Assembly (NCBI GenBank): GCA_028288705.1
Contig: JAQBNH010000007.1
Span: forward strand, 62,001-126,000
Source of the DNA: Ferruginibacter sp.
Lineage (GTDB): Bacteria > Bacteroidota > Bacteroidia > Chitinophagales > Chitinophagaceae
Direction: 5' to 3'
Length of the DNA stretch: 64,000 nucleotides
Below, one piece after another: positions 34,285 through 42,997 of the stretch (position 1 is the stretch's first letter; every line of letters begins with the position of its first letter). Under the pieces are notes generated by a model. It made no database searches. It was not told the DNA's origin and was given only the letters and a program-made list of their open reading frames with translations. The translations under genes were made by a program, and so were the position numbers.

Positions 34285-36240
34285 TCACTTTTTATAAAAT
34301 GCGTCTACACCTGCCTGTAACCAGGATAAATATTCCTTCGATGAAGGTGTGTAACCAACCGGAAAAGTGAGTAATTGTTCCTGGCTATTCAGGATCGCAT
34401 ACCATGGCTGCGCATTATTGGCGAAATTTTCTGTTTCAAAAGTTGCCCATTTATCGCCCACTGTTTCTATTTCCTTACGCACCCCATCTTTTGTCGTATA
34501 CGTAAACTGCTGGCTGGAAGGCAATTTCTTCTTATCATCCACATAAAGGGAGATCACGATGTATTTCTCTTTCATTAACTGATATACTTCAGGTTTACTC
34601 CACACATTTTCTTCCATACGCCGGCAGTTTACACAGGCATAACCGGTAAAATCAATGAGGATCGGTTTGTTTTGTTCCCGGGCCATCTGTAAACCTTCTT
34701 CATAATCGCGGCTGCAGTTAAGGTCTAATACACAGTCATGTCCTGATTTGTACATACTGTAATAGAGCGGCGGAGGGAAACCGCTTATCAATTTCAAATT
34801 GGCTGCTTTTGTATTTGTGAGGCCTGGTAAAAGATAGATCGTAAATGCCGCCACCAGAATGCCGAAGCAGATACGCACGAACGATAATTTTTTTATGGGT
34901 GAATCGTGTTTAAACTTCAGGATACCGAAAAGATACAGGCTCAAACAAATTCCGATCAGCACCCAGATGCCGATAAACACTTCACGTTTTAATAATCCCC
35001 AATGTTTTACCAGGTCGGCATTTGATAAAAATTTGAAGGCCAGCCCCAGTTCAATAAAACCAAGCACGACTTTGACGGTTGTTAACCAGCCGCCGGACTT
35101 TGGCAAAGAGTTAAGCCAATGAGGGAACAGTGCAAACAAGGCGAAAGGCAATGCCAATGCTAAGCCAAATCCTGCCATGCCAGAAGTTAATTGCATCGCA
35201 CCGCCATCGGCTGAAAGTGAACCGGCGAGCAAAGAACCGAGGATCGGACCGGTGCAGGAAAAGGATACAACTGCCAGTGTTAATGCCATGAAAAATATCC
35301 CGATGACATTACCAACGCCAGCCTTACTATCCGCTGTATTGGAAACTGATGATGGTAAAGTGATCTCGTATAAGCCAAAAAAAGACAGGGCAAAAGCAAT
35401 GAACACAACAAAAAATATCACGTTCAAAATAACATTGGTAGAAATATTATTTAAGATCTCCGGGTTAAGTTTATCCAGAAAATGAAATGGCAAACTCAGT
35501 AATACATAGATAAAAAATATAAAGAATCCATAAAGGAAAGCGTTGCTGATACCGGCTTTGCGCGATTGGGCTTTTTTTGTAAAGAAAGAAACGGTAAGCG
35601 GAATCATCGGGAACACACAGGGCGTTAGCAATGCTACTAATCCGCCCAAAAAGCCAAGGATAAATAACGACATGAGCCCACGGGATTTATTTTCCCCGGA
35701 AGTAGCCGAAGCGCCTGCATTGGTGAGTGGATGCTTTATGTCAATGGTTGGAATCAATATCCTGTTAGACACAACTTTTGTTACACCGCCTTCAAGATTC
35801 ACAACAAGGGTTTGTTCTTCAGGCAAAAAATTTCCGGCGGTGCCAGCTTCGTAATTAATTTTTAATTTTATTGACCCTGGCACTTCACCCGCGATCGTCA
35901 AGGTTTGCGTTCCAGAAATGCTGTCTGCAAAAATGGTCATCTGTTTTTCGAAAACCGGATCATTGATCACCGATGTTGCTGTTGATAGAGATAGCCGCGA
36001 AAGAGTGATGCCACTGTCCGGCGCGTGAACAACAACACCTGCAAGATCTTGTTCTTTATCTGCCTGATAAATATGCCAGCTGCTGGCGATCTTCCCTTTT
36101 ACCGAAAGCTGGAAATTTCCTGCGCCCGTTTTTGTTGCGACAGCCGTCCAGGTCACATGCGTACTGTCCTGCGCAAACGTAGCGAGCGAGCTGACAAATA
36201 AAAATAGAAACCAAAAGGAGCGGGAAATAAAAGAACGCAT
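34285..36240 (-). CDS. DsbD-type thiol:disulfide interchange protein with cysteine-less alpha domain
   Basis: A 651-residue membrane protein. A signal peptide ends T-F-A-Q-D; a DsbD-alpha-like beta domain covers about 26-152; about eight membrane helices from 190 to 470 carry the conserved Cys pair in T-P-C-V-F-P (C208) and S-F-S-C-T-G-P (C329); a thioredoxin-like domain at the C-terminus has C-V-N-C at 536-539. The protein should carry reducing power from the cytoplasm to the periplasm. In the alpha domain the positions of the redox Cys pair are Gly133 and Phe138, so this domain cannot exchange disulfides. A stand-alone alpha domain with both cysteines is encoded just upstream. Confidence 0.9.
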   Translation of the reverse strand: MRSFISRSFWFLFLFVSSLATFAQDSTHVTWTAVATKTGAGNFQLSVKGKIASSWHIYQADKEQDLAGVVVHAPDSGITLSRLSLSTATSVINDPVFEKQMTIFADSISGTQTLTIAGEVPGSIKLKINYEAGTAGNFLPEEQTLVVNLEGGVTKVVSNRILIPTIDIKHPLTNAGASATSGENKSRGLMSLFILGFLGGLVALLTPCVFPMIPLTVSFFTKKAQSRKAGISNAFLYGFFIFFIYVLLSLPFHFLDKLNPEILNNISTNVILNVIFFVVFIAFALSFFGLYEITLPSSVSNTADSKAGVGNVIGIFFMALTLAVVSFSCTGPILGSLLAGSLSADGGAMQLTSGMAGFGLALALPFALFALFPHWLNSLPKSGGWLTTVKVVLGFIELGLAFKFLSNADLVKHWGLLKREVFIGIWVLIGICLSLYLFGILKFKHDSPIKKLSFVRICFGILVAAFTIYLLPGLTNTKAANLKLISGFPPPLYYSMYKSGHDCVLDLNCSRDYEEGLQMAREQNKPILIDFTGYACVNCRRMEENVWSKPEVYQLMKEKYIVISLYVDDKKKLPSSQQFTYTTKDGVRKEIETVGDKWATFETENFANNAQPWYAILNSQEQLLTFPVGYTPSSKEYLSWLQAGVDAFYKK

Positions 36241-36284
36241 GGTGAATGTTTTATTATGACCGCTGGCAGCGGGAAATCTGTTTA

Positions 36285-36310
36285 CAAAAAATCCCGATCA
36301 GATCGGGATT
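36285..36310 (-). terminator. Intrinsic terminator between the two DsbD genes (minus strand)
   Basis: AATCCCGATC and GATCGGGATT form a near-continuous palindrome (36290-36310). Read on the minus strand it is followed by a T-run (plus-strand A-run at 36285-36291). It would end or attenuate transcription from the stand-alone alpha-domain gene before the membrane DsbD gene. Confidence 0.75.
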
Positions 36311-36330
36311 AAAGCATTCAAAATTAAAAT

Positions 36331-36789
36331 TTATTTACCATCCAGCTTTACGCTAAACGTAACTTCTTTTGGTGGAAGACATTTTCTGTCGTTACAAACC
36401 ATGTAGGAGATTGTGCCTTTCAATACCGTGGCAGCAGAAGATTTCAGCTTAACCCGCTGCACAAAATCCACTTTGTTGGCATAAAATTTCAGAACAGATT
36501 TGAAGTTTTCATCATACTGCTTTTCCAGTTTACCAACTTCTTTCGTTGCTTCATCGAGTTTCAGCAAGGGATTCTTTGTAAAGCTGATCACAGTTGGTTC
36601 CGGGCCTTCGCCTGCTTCCTGCGCGTAGATATGCCACTTAGGATCCAGCGTTGCCTGCATATGAATTTCATAAACTTTATCGGAAACTTTCTTCGCCGTG
36701 TACGTCCATTTTACGGGGTTTTCAATTTGCGCGAAAACGCCGGCGATAGTGAACAGAACAAATGAAATCGTGAGTGAAAGTATTTTCAT
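36331..36789 (-). CDS. Stand-alone DsbD alpha-like periplasmic domain protein
   Basis: A 152-residue exported protein with a signal peptide ending V-F-A-Q. The rest is one DsbD N-terminal (alpha-type) domain: K-W-T-Y-T-A-K-K near 27-34, W-H-I-Y-A-Q near 52-57, and the redox loop V-C-N-D-R-K-C-L-P-P with C132 and C137. It is paralogous to residues 26-152 of the neighbouring membrane DsbD, whose loop has lost both Cys. It probably receives electrons from that protein or delivers them to periplasmic substrates; this is inferred from DsbD biochemistry. Confidence 0.87.
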   Translation of the reverse strand: MKILSLTISFVLFTIAGVFAQIENPVKWTYTAKKVSDKVYEIHMQATLDPKWHIYAQEAGEGPEPTVISFTKNPLLKLDEATKEVGKLEKQYDENFKSVLKFYANKVDFVQRVKLKSSAATVLKGTISYMVCNDRKCLPPKEVTFSVKLDGK

Positions 36790-36866
36790 GTCGTATGTTT
36801 TTTTTAGAATGAATCAAAGTTAATCCGCGTTTGAAAAAACACGCTGTTAAACATTGTTAATCTTCA

Positions 36867-37526
36867 TCAGGATAAACCGAACAGGCTGTTAAATACGATT
36901 TTTCCGTCCATGTTTTGTAGTGCTTCGTTACATGCACGTTCGGGGTGCGGCATCATGCCAAAGACGTTTCCCTCTCTATTAACGATACCGGCAATACTTT
37001 CCAGCGCCCCATTAGGATTGCTTTCCTCAGTCAGCTCGCCATCCACATTACAATAACGATAGATCACCTGCTTATGCTCATTCAGATCCCGTAGTACCTG
37101 GTCGTTGGCATAATAGCGTCCTTCTCCGTGTGCAACAGGAATTTTTAAAGCCGTACCATTGTTGTCCCTGATAAAAACATTTTTACATATGAACTGCTGA
37201 TGGGCATTTCGTAATAAAACGCCTGGCAACAATCCGCTTTCGCATAAGATCTGGAAGCCGTTGCAAACACCCAGCACTTTCCCTCCTTTGTTAGCGAAAT
37301 CGATCACGCTCTTCATCATTGGGCTAAAACGCGCGATCGCACCACAACGCAGGTAATCCCCATAACTGAATCCACCTGGTAAAACAATACAATCCTGCGT
37401 GGTAAAACTGCTGATATCTTTATCCTTATGCCACAACGGAATCACTTCCTGGTTGAGGTCCTGCAAGGTTTCGATCATATCCCTGTCGCAATTAGAGCCG
37501 GGAAACACAACTACGCCGAATTTCAT
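36867..37526 (-). CDS. purQ: Phosphoribosylformylglycinamidine synthase glutaminase subunit PurQ
   Basis: A 219-residue class I glutamine amidotransferase that supplies ammonia for the fourth step of purine synthesis. The catalytic triad is visible: C88 in G-V-C-N-G-F-Q, H194 and E196 in M-M-P-H-P-E-R-A. G-G-F-S-Y-G-D-Y near 51-58 and V-A-H-G-E-G-R-Y near 131 are typical of PurQ. The start is ATG 37526, which gives the conserved M-K-F-G-V-V-V-F-P-G-S-N-C-D; a longer frame upstream would run into the neighbouring membrane-protein gene. No purL or purS is in the window. Confidence 0.95.
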   Translation of the reverse strand: MKFGVVVFPGSNCDRDMIETLQDLNQEVIPLWHKDKDISSFTTQDCIVLPGGFSYGDYLRCGAIARFSPMMKSVIDFANKGGKVLGVCNGFQILCESGLLPGVLLRNAHQQFICKNVFIRDNNGTALKIPVAHGEGRYYANDQVLRDLNEHKQVIYRYCNVDGELTEESNPNGALESIAGIVNREGNVFGMMPHPERACNEALQNMDGKIVFNSLFGLS

Positions 37527-37570
37527 ATTATGTTTTTTACTGAGATTGCAAAAATACGTAAGATTGAATC

Positions 37571-38551
37571 TTAATGTACGAAATAACCAATGGCGATACT
37601 TATCGCCACCATCCCCCAATGGATCGCCAGCGGGAACCATTTTTTATCAGGATACAGGAAAGCACTGGCAACGATCAACGAAACCGGCACGGCTACAAGG
37701 ATCCAGTAGTCAAAACTATGTGTAGGATTTAAAAATGGGGCAAGAAGCGCTACTGCCAGGTATAAAAAGAGCAGATACCAACTCTTGCGTGTTTGTACAA
37801 CCTGGCGGCGAAGATTATTCTGGATAAAGAATATTCCTACAAGAACTGTCAGCAACACCAACAGGCTGGCAGCATATCCCCAATTGGTTTCATCGAAAGT
37901 GGGTAAGGTCATTTTGAAACCGGGGAAACGATAGCTTTTCCAGCGCCCGGATAAAAACAGCCAGGAAGCATAAAAATAAAACGGCGTTATGATTCCGACG
38001 AAACCCATCAGCCATTCCGGTAACTTAAATGGCCTGGCTATGATCAATCCTACCATCATCAGCAACACGAACGCTATGCTGGGAAAATAGAAAAATGCCG
38101 AAATACCCAACACAAAACCGATATTAAAGATGGTGGTTTTTGCATGTGGATTGTTATACAGCGTACATAACCGCGACCAGACCCAGATGAGCATCGTGTT
38201 CACGATCAATGGAGCCGAAAGGCTATACCATTCATTAAACAACGAGGTGATGAGTAGGTAACTCATGCCCGTAAGATAATTCGGCTTTTGATGCATGCGT
38301 TGTGCATTCACAATACTGTTGAAGCCGAGCGCCTGGATAAATAATAAAATAAAACTAATGATGCTGTAAATTACCGGGAGGTTGTGCGCTAACGGCGATA
38401 AGAACTTCAGGAAGGAAGTGTACAAAACGCCATCCAGCGGCTGTGTTGCGGGCTGTGGGGCATGAATGAACATGGGCAGTTTCAGCAACAGCCCGTAAAC
38501 AAATAGCAGGAAATTATTATAAGGATTATTGGCTTTAAAGGTGCCTGTCAC
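37571..38551 (-). CDS. Polytopic inner-membrane protein of unknown function (possibly DUF6427-like)
   Basis: A 326-residue, very hydrophobic protein with roughly eight to ten membrane helices spread over its whole length. The N-terminus T-G-T-F-K-A-N-N-P-Y-N-N-F-L-L-F and G-L-L-L-K-L-P-M-F sets the first helix. I recall similar uncharacterised Bacteroidota proteins (DUF6427) but cannot confirm the match. It lies 44 nt upstream of purQ on the same strand, an arrangement that may reflect co-transcription rather than shared function. Confidence 0.75.
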   Translation of the reverse strand: MTGTFKANNPYNNFLLFVYGLLLKLPMFIHAPQPATQPLDGVLYTSFLKFLSPLAHNLPVIYSIISFILLFIQALGFNSIVNAQRMHQKPNYLTGMSYLLITSLFNEWYSLSAPLIVNTMLIWVWSRLCTLYNNPHAKTTIFNIGFVLGISAFFYFPSIAFVLLMMVGLIIARPFKLPEWLMGFVGIITPFYFYASWLFLSGRWKSYRFPGFKMTLPTFDETNWGYAASLLVLLTVLVGIFFIQNNLRRQVVQTRKSWYLLFLYLAVALLAPFLNPTHSFDYWILVAVPVSLIVASAFLYPDKKWFPLAIHWGMVAISIAIGYFVH

Positions 38552-38640
38552 GAAAAGGAATTATTAGTGATATGTTTTAAATGCGTTGCAAAAATCAGCA
38601 ATAATGCGCAACATTAAAAATCAGATTCTGCTGATGGTTA

Positions 38641-40161
38641 TTAAAAATCAACCTTGGCGAAAGCGATATAGCCGCGATAAATACATGGGATGATCATCGT
38701 ACGAACACCCACCTGTTTGCCCAGCTTTGGCATAAACTGGTAACCGGCCTCGCGGCTTTTTAACGTTGGATATCGCGTAAGTGCACCTAACGGGTTAATG
38801 CTTTGATCACTGATAATCTGGGAATTTCTTTCCTTTTCGATGAACAAAAAATGAATTTCTGCGCCCGAATTCATCGTTGCATAAGACAAGAAATTGTCGG
38901 TATCATAGTCACTTTGCTTCTTATTGATAATCGTGCTCCATTGCAAATTTAACGAGCTGTCCAGGCCGGCGATCATTACATTATCATAATCGTACCGGAT
39001 ACTTTGGATATTGCTGTAACTATTGTATGGCCTGTAATACCCGTAACCATAGTTTGAACGGTTGCTGAAATAATAATCAGAATTAAAATTATACGGAGAA
39101 TTGTACAAATAATCCCAACGATTAAAATTATTGCCCGATCGTGTTTGCGAAAAATCTTCGGCCACGAGCAGGTAACTACCATCGCGTTTTAAAAATATAT
39201 TCCGCACAAACATATCGTCGAACGCAAACCGGAACTGGCCGCTGTTGCTGATCTTGCTGCGTAAAGAATCGCTGAATACATTAAAAGCACGACGCACCGA
39301 AAGGTCTGACTTATCTACAATTGCCGAGAAAAGCCCCTGCACCGACCCCGCCCGTTTTTGAGCAAAGTAGAATGCATTCACTAAATAATTCTGATTGAGG
39401 TTATCGATCTTGAGTACGACCTCATCGATGTATTTGTCACCCAGTTCAACAGGCCTGCTGATAAAGCTATCCGAGCGCAAGGGCAGCGTTGTTATTTCAA
39501 GGTTATTCACATTATCTCGGAAGTTAGTGGTTGTTTCTTTGAGGAAAACAATCGTCCCGTCGTTACTGATATCGAAATCTGAGTATACATCACGGCGGTC
39601 ATCAAAGGGAATGTAAAAACGAGTGCTGTCCAGCATTTTGATGTCGCTGTCAAAGCGTTTCAGCAACATACCCATCCGGTTATTTTTAGTCTGTAGTTTA
39701 TATAACAGGATCTTTTTTTTGTCTTCACTAAAAGTGGTACTGTAGATTTTATTGGATGTGAGCAGGCTGATTTTAGTGGTATCCAGCATGATCTCATCAC
39801 CCACAGGGTTGGCATCCTGGTCCAGTTTCACCGCCTTACAATAGACAATGTTATTTTTTTGATACTGGTAGATCATCACTACATGATCTGGATACACAAC
39901 GAAATCGGCATTGAAAGTTTTGTCCGGAATAAATTTCATCCTTTCATTATTCAACGATTTCATCTCCTTATCAAATACCTGGACAATATGTTTCCAGCGT
40001 ACATTTTTATAAACGAGATAATGTTCGCCAACTTTCCCCAGTACTTCAAACCGGATATCACGATTGTCTTCTTTATCTGTTTCTGAGTAAGTAATTTTTT
40101 GGGCAAGCGCAGGAAAGCTAACGATCAGTAAAAAAACCAAGCAGGACAAACTTCGTTTCAT
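38641..40161 (-). CDS. Exported protein of unknown function with Tyr/Asn-rich segment
   Basis: A 506-residue protein I do not recognise. ATG 40161 gives a clean signal peptide (M-K-R-S-L-S-C-L-V-F-L-L-I-V-S-F-P-A-L-A-Q); an earlier in-frame ATG at 40200 would bury it. The mature part is rich in beta strands of the propeller kind (repeated D-x-D/K-x-x-L units) and has no visible enzyme motif. Around residues 340-385 it is unusually rich in Tyr, Asn, Ser and Arg (Y-N-S-P-Y-N-F-N-S-D-Y-Y-F-S-N-R-S-N-Y). It is probably periplasmic or outer-membrane associated. It is a single gene divergent from the epimerase gene. Confidence 0.78.
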   Translation of the reverse strand: MKRSLSCLVFLLIVSFPALAQKITYSETDKEDNRDIRFEVLGKVGEHYLVYKNVRWKHIVQVFDKEMKSLNNERMKFIPDKTFNADFVVYPDHVVMIYQYQKNNIVYCKAVKLDQDANPVGDEIMLDTTKISLLTSNKIYSTTFSEDKKKILLYKLQTKNNRMGMLLKRFDSDIKMLDSTRFYIPFDDRRDVYSDFDISNDGTIVFLKETTTNFRDNVNNLEITTLPLRSDSFISRPVELGDKYIDEVVLKIDNLNQNYLVNAFYFAQKRAGSVQGLFSAIVDKSDLSVRRAFNVFSDSLRSKISNSGQFRFAFDDMFVRNIFLKRDGSYLLVAEDFSQTRSGNNFNRWDYLYNSPYNFNSDYYFSNRSNYGYGYYRPYNSYSNIQSIRYDYDNVMIAGLDSSLNLQWSTIINKKQSDYDTDNFLSYATMNSGAEIHFLFIEKERNSQIISDQSINPLGALTRYPTLKSREAGYQFMPKLGKQVGVRTMIIPCIYRGYIAFAKVDF

Positions 40162-40270
40162 GAGGAAGATTTTTATGAAATTACGAATTAATAGTTTCAT
40201 TGTTCTTAAGACAATGACAACAATCCTCCGCGCTGCTTGTTAAAATATCAAACAAAGAATATATTTAAAG

Positions 40271-41194
40271 ATGGATACAGTTTTAATAACCGGCGGTACC
40301 GGCCTTGTAGGGAAAGCGCTCGTTGACTTGTTACTTAAGAAAGGCTATGCCGTTATCGTATTAACCCGAAATGCCGCTGATCAGGCATCTCAGCCAAATT
40401 TATCGTACGCGGTTTGGAATGTAAAAAAGCAAGAAATAGATATAGCAGCAGTGACAAAGGCCGATTACATTATTCACCTGGCAGGTGCGGGTGTGGTGGA
40501 TAAAAAATGGACTCCGGCCTATCGCGAAGAAATTCAGCGCAGCCGCACCGACAGCAGCAGGCTACTCATCGAAACGCTTAAAGATAATCCTCATAAGGTT
40601 CAGGCAATTGTAAGTGCCTCCGCAACGGGCTGGTACGGTGAAGACAAATTAAAAGGCCATGCTTTTAAAGAAGAAGAGCAGTCAGCAAAAGATTTTCTCG
40701 GCGAAACCTGCAGGCTTTGGGAAGAGAGCATAAGTGCGGCAGAAACGCTTGGCATCAGGGTTGTGAAATTGCGGACCGGCATCGTGTTAAGTAAACATGG
40801 CGGCGCACTGGCGGAGTTTATCAAACCTGTAAAATTTGGCCTTGCGGGGATCCTGGGAACAGGAAAACAGATCGTCAGCTGGATAGATGTTGATGATCTC
40901 TGCCGGATGTATCTTTCCGCCATCACGAATGAAAAAATGGCTGGCAGCTACAATGCGGTTGCACCGGCGCCGGTAACGAATAAAGAATTAACCTTAAAGA
41001 TTGCAGAAACGATCAAAGGAAAATTTTTTATCCCAATGCATGTTCCGGAATTCGTACTGAAAATTATGATGGGTGAACGTGCTGTGGAAGTGCTTAAAAG
41101 TTGCACCGTAAGTGCTGATAAGATCAAAGAATCCGGCTTTACTTTTGTTGCCCCCACGATCGACGCATCATTACCGCGGCAGTTAAAAAATTAA
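40271..41194 (+). CDS. TIGR01777 family NAD(P)-dependent epimerase/oxidoreductase
   Basis: A 307-residue extended-SDR protein. The Rossmann loop G-G-T-G-L-V-G is at 8-14 after L-I-T, and S-A-S-A-T-G-W-Y-G lies near 114-122 with the catalytic Tyr. H-L-A-G-A-G-V-V-D-K-K-W near 74 and the C-terminal DUF1731-type region (M-H-V-P-E-F-V-L-K-I-M-M-G-E) match the TIGR01777/YfcH group. The substrate is unknown. It overlaps the convergent ABC permease gene by 4 nt and no terminator was found between them. Confidence 0.9.
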   Translation: MDTVLITGGTGLVGKALVDLLLKKGYAVIVLTRNAADQASQPNLSYAVWNVKKQEIDIAAVTKADYIIHLAGAGVVDKKWTPAYREEIQRSRTDSSRLLIETLKDNPHKVQAIVSASATGWYGEDKLKGHAFKEEEQSAKDFLGETCRLWEESISAAETLGIRVVKLRTGIVLSKHGGALAEFIKPVKFGLAGILGTGKQIVSWIDVDDLCRMYLSAITNEKMAGSYNAVAPAPVTNKELTLKIAETIKGKFFIPMHVPEFVLKIMMGERAVEVLKSCTVSADKIKESGFTFVAPTIDASLPRQLKN

Positions 41195-42012
41195 AGATCA
41201 GATTTTACAAAACGACGGTGGCTCCACCAGAGAAATAACAACAGGTATCCCAATGCAAGTGGCAGAACGATCCAATAGTAATCTGTAGGCAAACTATTTT
41301 TTGCGATTGAACGAAGCGGATTATCAGGGAAAGTCAGTAACCCATCGGCTGCATTCATCGGCAGATAATCACCCATACTACCATAATCACCGATGCCGTC
41401 TCTCTTAAGTTTCAGGCTCCATACATCCAGTAGTTGTGATATAATATTTTCTGCACCCATATAAATAAAGAAAAGTCCGATCGCAAAACCCGTTCGACGT
41501 ATGAGCACGCCGATGAAGATGGCAATGATATTATAGGAAAGCGCTTTTAAGAAAAAGTAACCCACATGACTGATGCCATTGGTACCGAATGTTGTTTGCG
41601 AAGCGAAACCGAAAACCAATGCCGTAATAACAACCAGCAATGTTGACACAAGTGCGAAGATCAGTCCCAGCAATAGTTTCACGCGAATGAATTCGCTCCT
41701 GCTCCAGCCATCAATAATATTTTGCCGGCTTGTACGAAATGAAAATTCGTTGGTGATTAAAATGATCAGCATCAGGCCAGGTAAGAGCAATAACCAGCCG
41801 GTTGCATAACTGCTGGTCTGCCAGGTATTGTTGAAATTATAAGGGTTAAAGGCATTCACCAAACCGCCACCCATTTTGCCAACGATATTTTTATTTACGA
41901 GGTAAACGATGTAGTTCGTAACAAATACACCGATAACGAAAAAAATTCCGATCACAATAAAGGCCGTGTAGTTCTTTATTTTAAGCCACTCTATTTTTAA
42001 TAATTTGGTCAT
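41191..42012 (-). CDS. ABC-2 type transporter permease
   Basis: A 273-residue membrane protein with six predicted helices and the ABC-2 layout (N-terminal helix near 17-38, then N-E-F-S-F-R-T-S-R-Q-N-I-I-D-G-W before the third helix). The F-S-F-R-T-x-R-Q-N motif is common to small Bacteroidota exporters of this class. It is encoded 6 nt after its ATPase. Substrate is unknown. The 3' end overlaps the convergent epimerase by 4 nt. Confidence 0.88.
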   Translation of the reverse strand: MTKLLKIEWLKIKNYTAFIVIGIFFVIGVFVTNYIVYLVNKNIVGKMGGGLVNAFNPYNFNNTWQTSSYATGWLLLLPGLMLIILITNEFSFRTSRQNIIDGWSRSEFIRVKLLLGLIFALVSTLLVVITALVFGFASQTTFGTNGISHVGYFFLKALSYNIIAIFIGVLIRRTGFAIGLFFIYMGAENIISQLLDVWSLKLKRDGIGDYGSMGDYLPMNAADGLLTFPDNPLRSIAKNSLPTDYYWIVLPLALGYLLLFLWWSHRRFVKSDL

Positions 42013-42018
42013 GCCGAG

Positions 42019-42906
42019 TTAGTTTGTTAGTTCGAAGAATTTACTTTCCAGGCTGTTCTTTTTCAATTGCAAATGAGAAAGTGTAACCTGCCGGTCAAAA
42101 TAATATTTGTTGATCCCGGAAAGATCCAATGTGCCGGGAGCGAAGTGTAATTCCAGCAACCCGTCTGCTTCAACCAGTTTTTTATGTTGTGGCAACCCTG
42201 TCGCAAGGGTTTTCAATTTTTCCATATCTGCGGCCGCAATCTGCGCGATATCGTCGTGAACAAAGATCTCATTCACATTTCCAGATGCTAATAAAACACC
42301 TTGTTTCAGGATGGCCACATGCGTGCAAACCTTCTCCACCTCGTCCAACAAATGACTGGCCATGATGATGGTTTTTCCGGCAGCGGATAATCGTTTGATC
42401 AGCGACCTTATTTCCGCGATACCTACCGGATCCAGCCCATTGGTTGGTTCGTCAAATACCAAAACTTCAGGATCCCCCAGTAATGCTGATGCGATCGCAA
42501 GGCGCTGTTTCATTCCTAAGGAGTAGGAACTGAAAGGAGAATGTTTGCGCTGAGCAAGGTTTACGGTTTCCAATACATTATCGATATCATCTTCGCCATG
42601 GCCTTTAATAGCTGCCGCGATCTTTAAATTGCGCACTGCGGATAGGTAATGATAGAAGTTCGGCGTTTCCAGTAAAGTGCCGATCTTGCGCCGGTGATCA
42701 TCTGTCGGCGTTTCATCAAACAGTTTGTACGATCCCCCGGAAGCTTTCAACACATTCATGATGATACCAAGCAAGGTCGTTTTCCCGCTCCCGTTAGGCC
42801 CGAGTATTCCGAACACCGATCCTTTTGGAACAGAGAAACTGATCCCTTTTAATGCTTTTATATGGCCGTAATTTTTGGAAAGATTTTCAACAGCGAGTAT
42901 GGACAT
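42019..42906 (-). CDS. ABC transporter ATP-binding protein
   Basis: A 295-residue ATPase. Walker A G-P-N-G-S-G-K-T-T is near 38-46, the signature Y-S-L-G-M-K-Q-R-L near 128, Walker B V-L-V-F-D-E-P-T-N-G-L-D-P near 148, and the switch His in M-A-S-H-L-L-D-E. It forms a two-gene exporter with the permease 6 nt downstream. The second ABC-2 system in the window (20126-22375) is only distantly similar. Confidence 0.92.
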   Translation of the reverse strand: MSILAVENLSKNYGHIKALKGISFSVPKGSVFGILGPNGSGKTTLLGIIMNVLKASGGSYKLFDETPTDDHRRKIGTLLETPNFYHYLSAVRNLKIAAAIKGHGEDDIDNVLETVNLAQRKHSPFSSYSLGMKQRLAIASALLGDPEVLVFDEPTNGLDPVGIAEIRSLIKRLSAAGKTIIMASHLLDEVEKVCTHVAILKQGVLLASGNVNEIFVHDDIAQIAAADMEKLKTLATGLPQHKKLVEADGLLELHFAPGTLDLSGINKYYFDRQVTLSHLQLKKNSLESKFFELTN

Positions 42907-42997
42907 GTCTACTTTTTAATAGTGGTCAAGTTAATTCTTTTTGCAGGTCGTGGCGACAAATAATTACAGGAGGCAATAAGTTGATATGAATGAACGA

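Noticed and set aside
37527..37640. 38-residue N-terminal extension of purQ
   Set aside because: It overlaps the membrane-protein gene upstream and precedes the conserved PurQ N-terminus.
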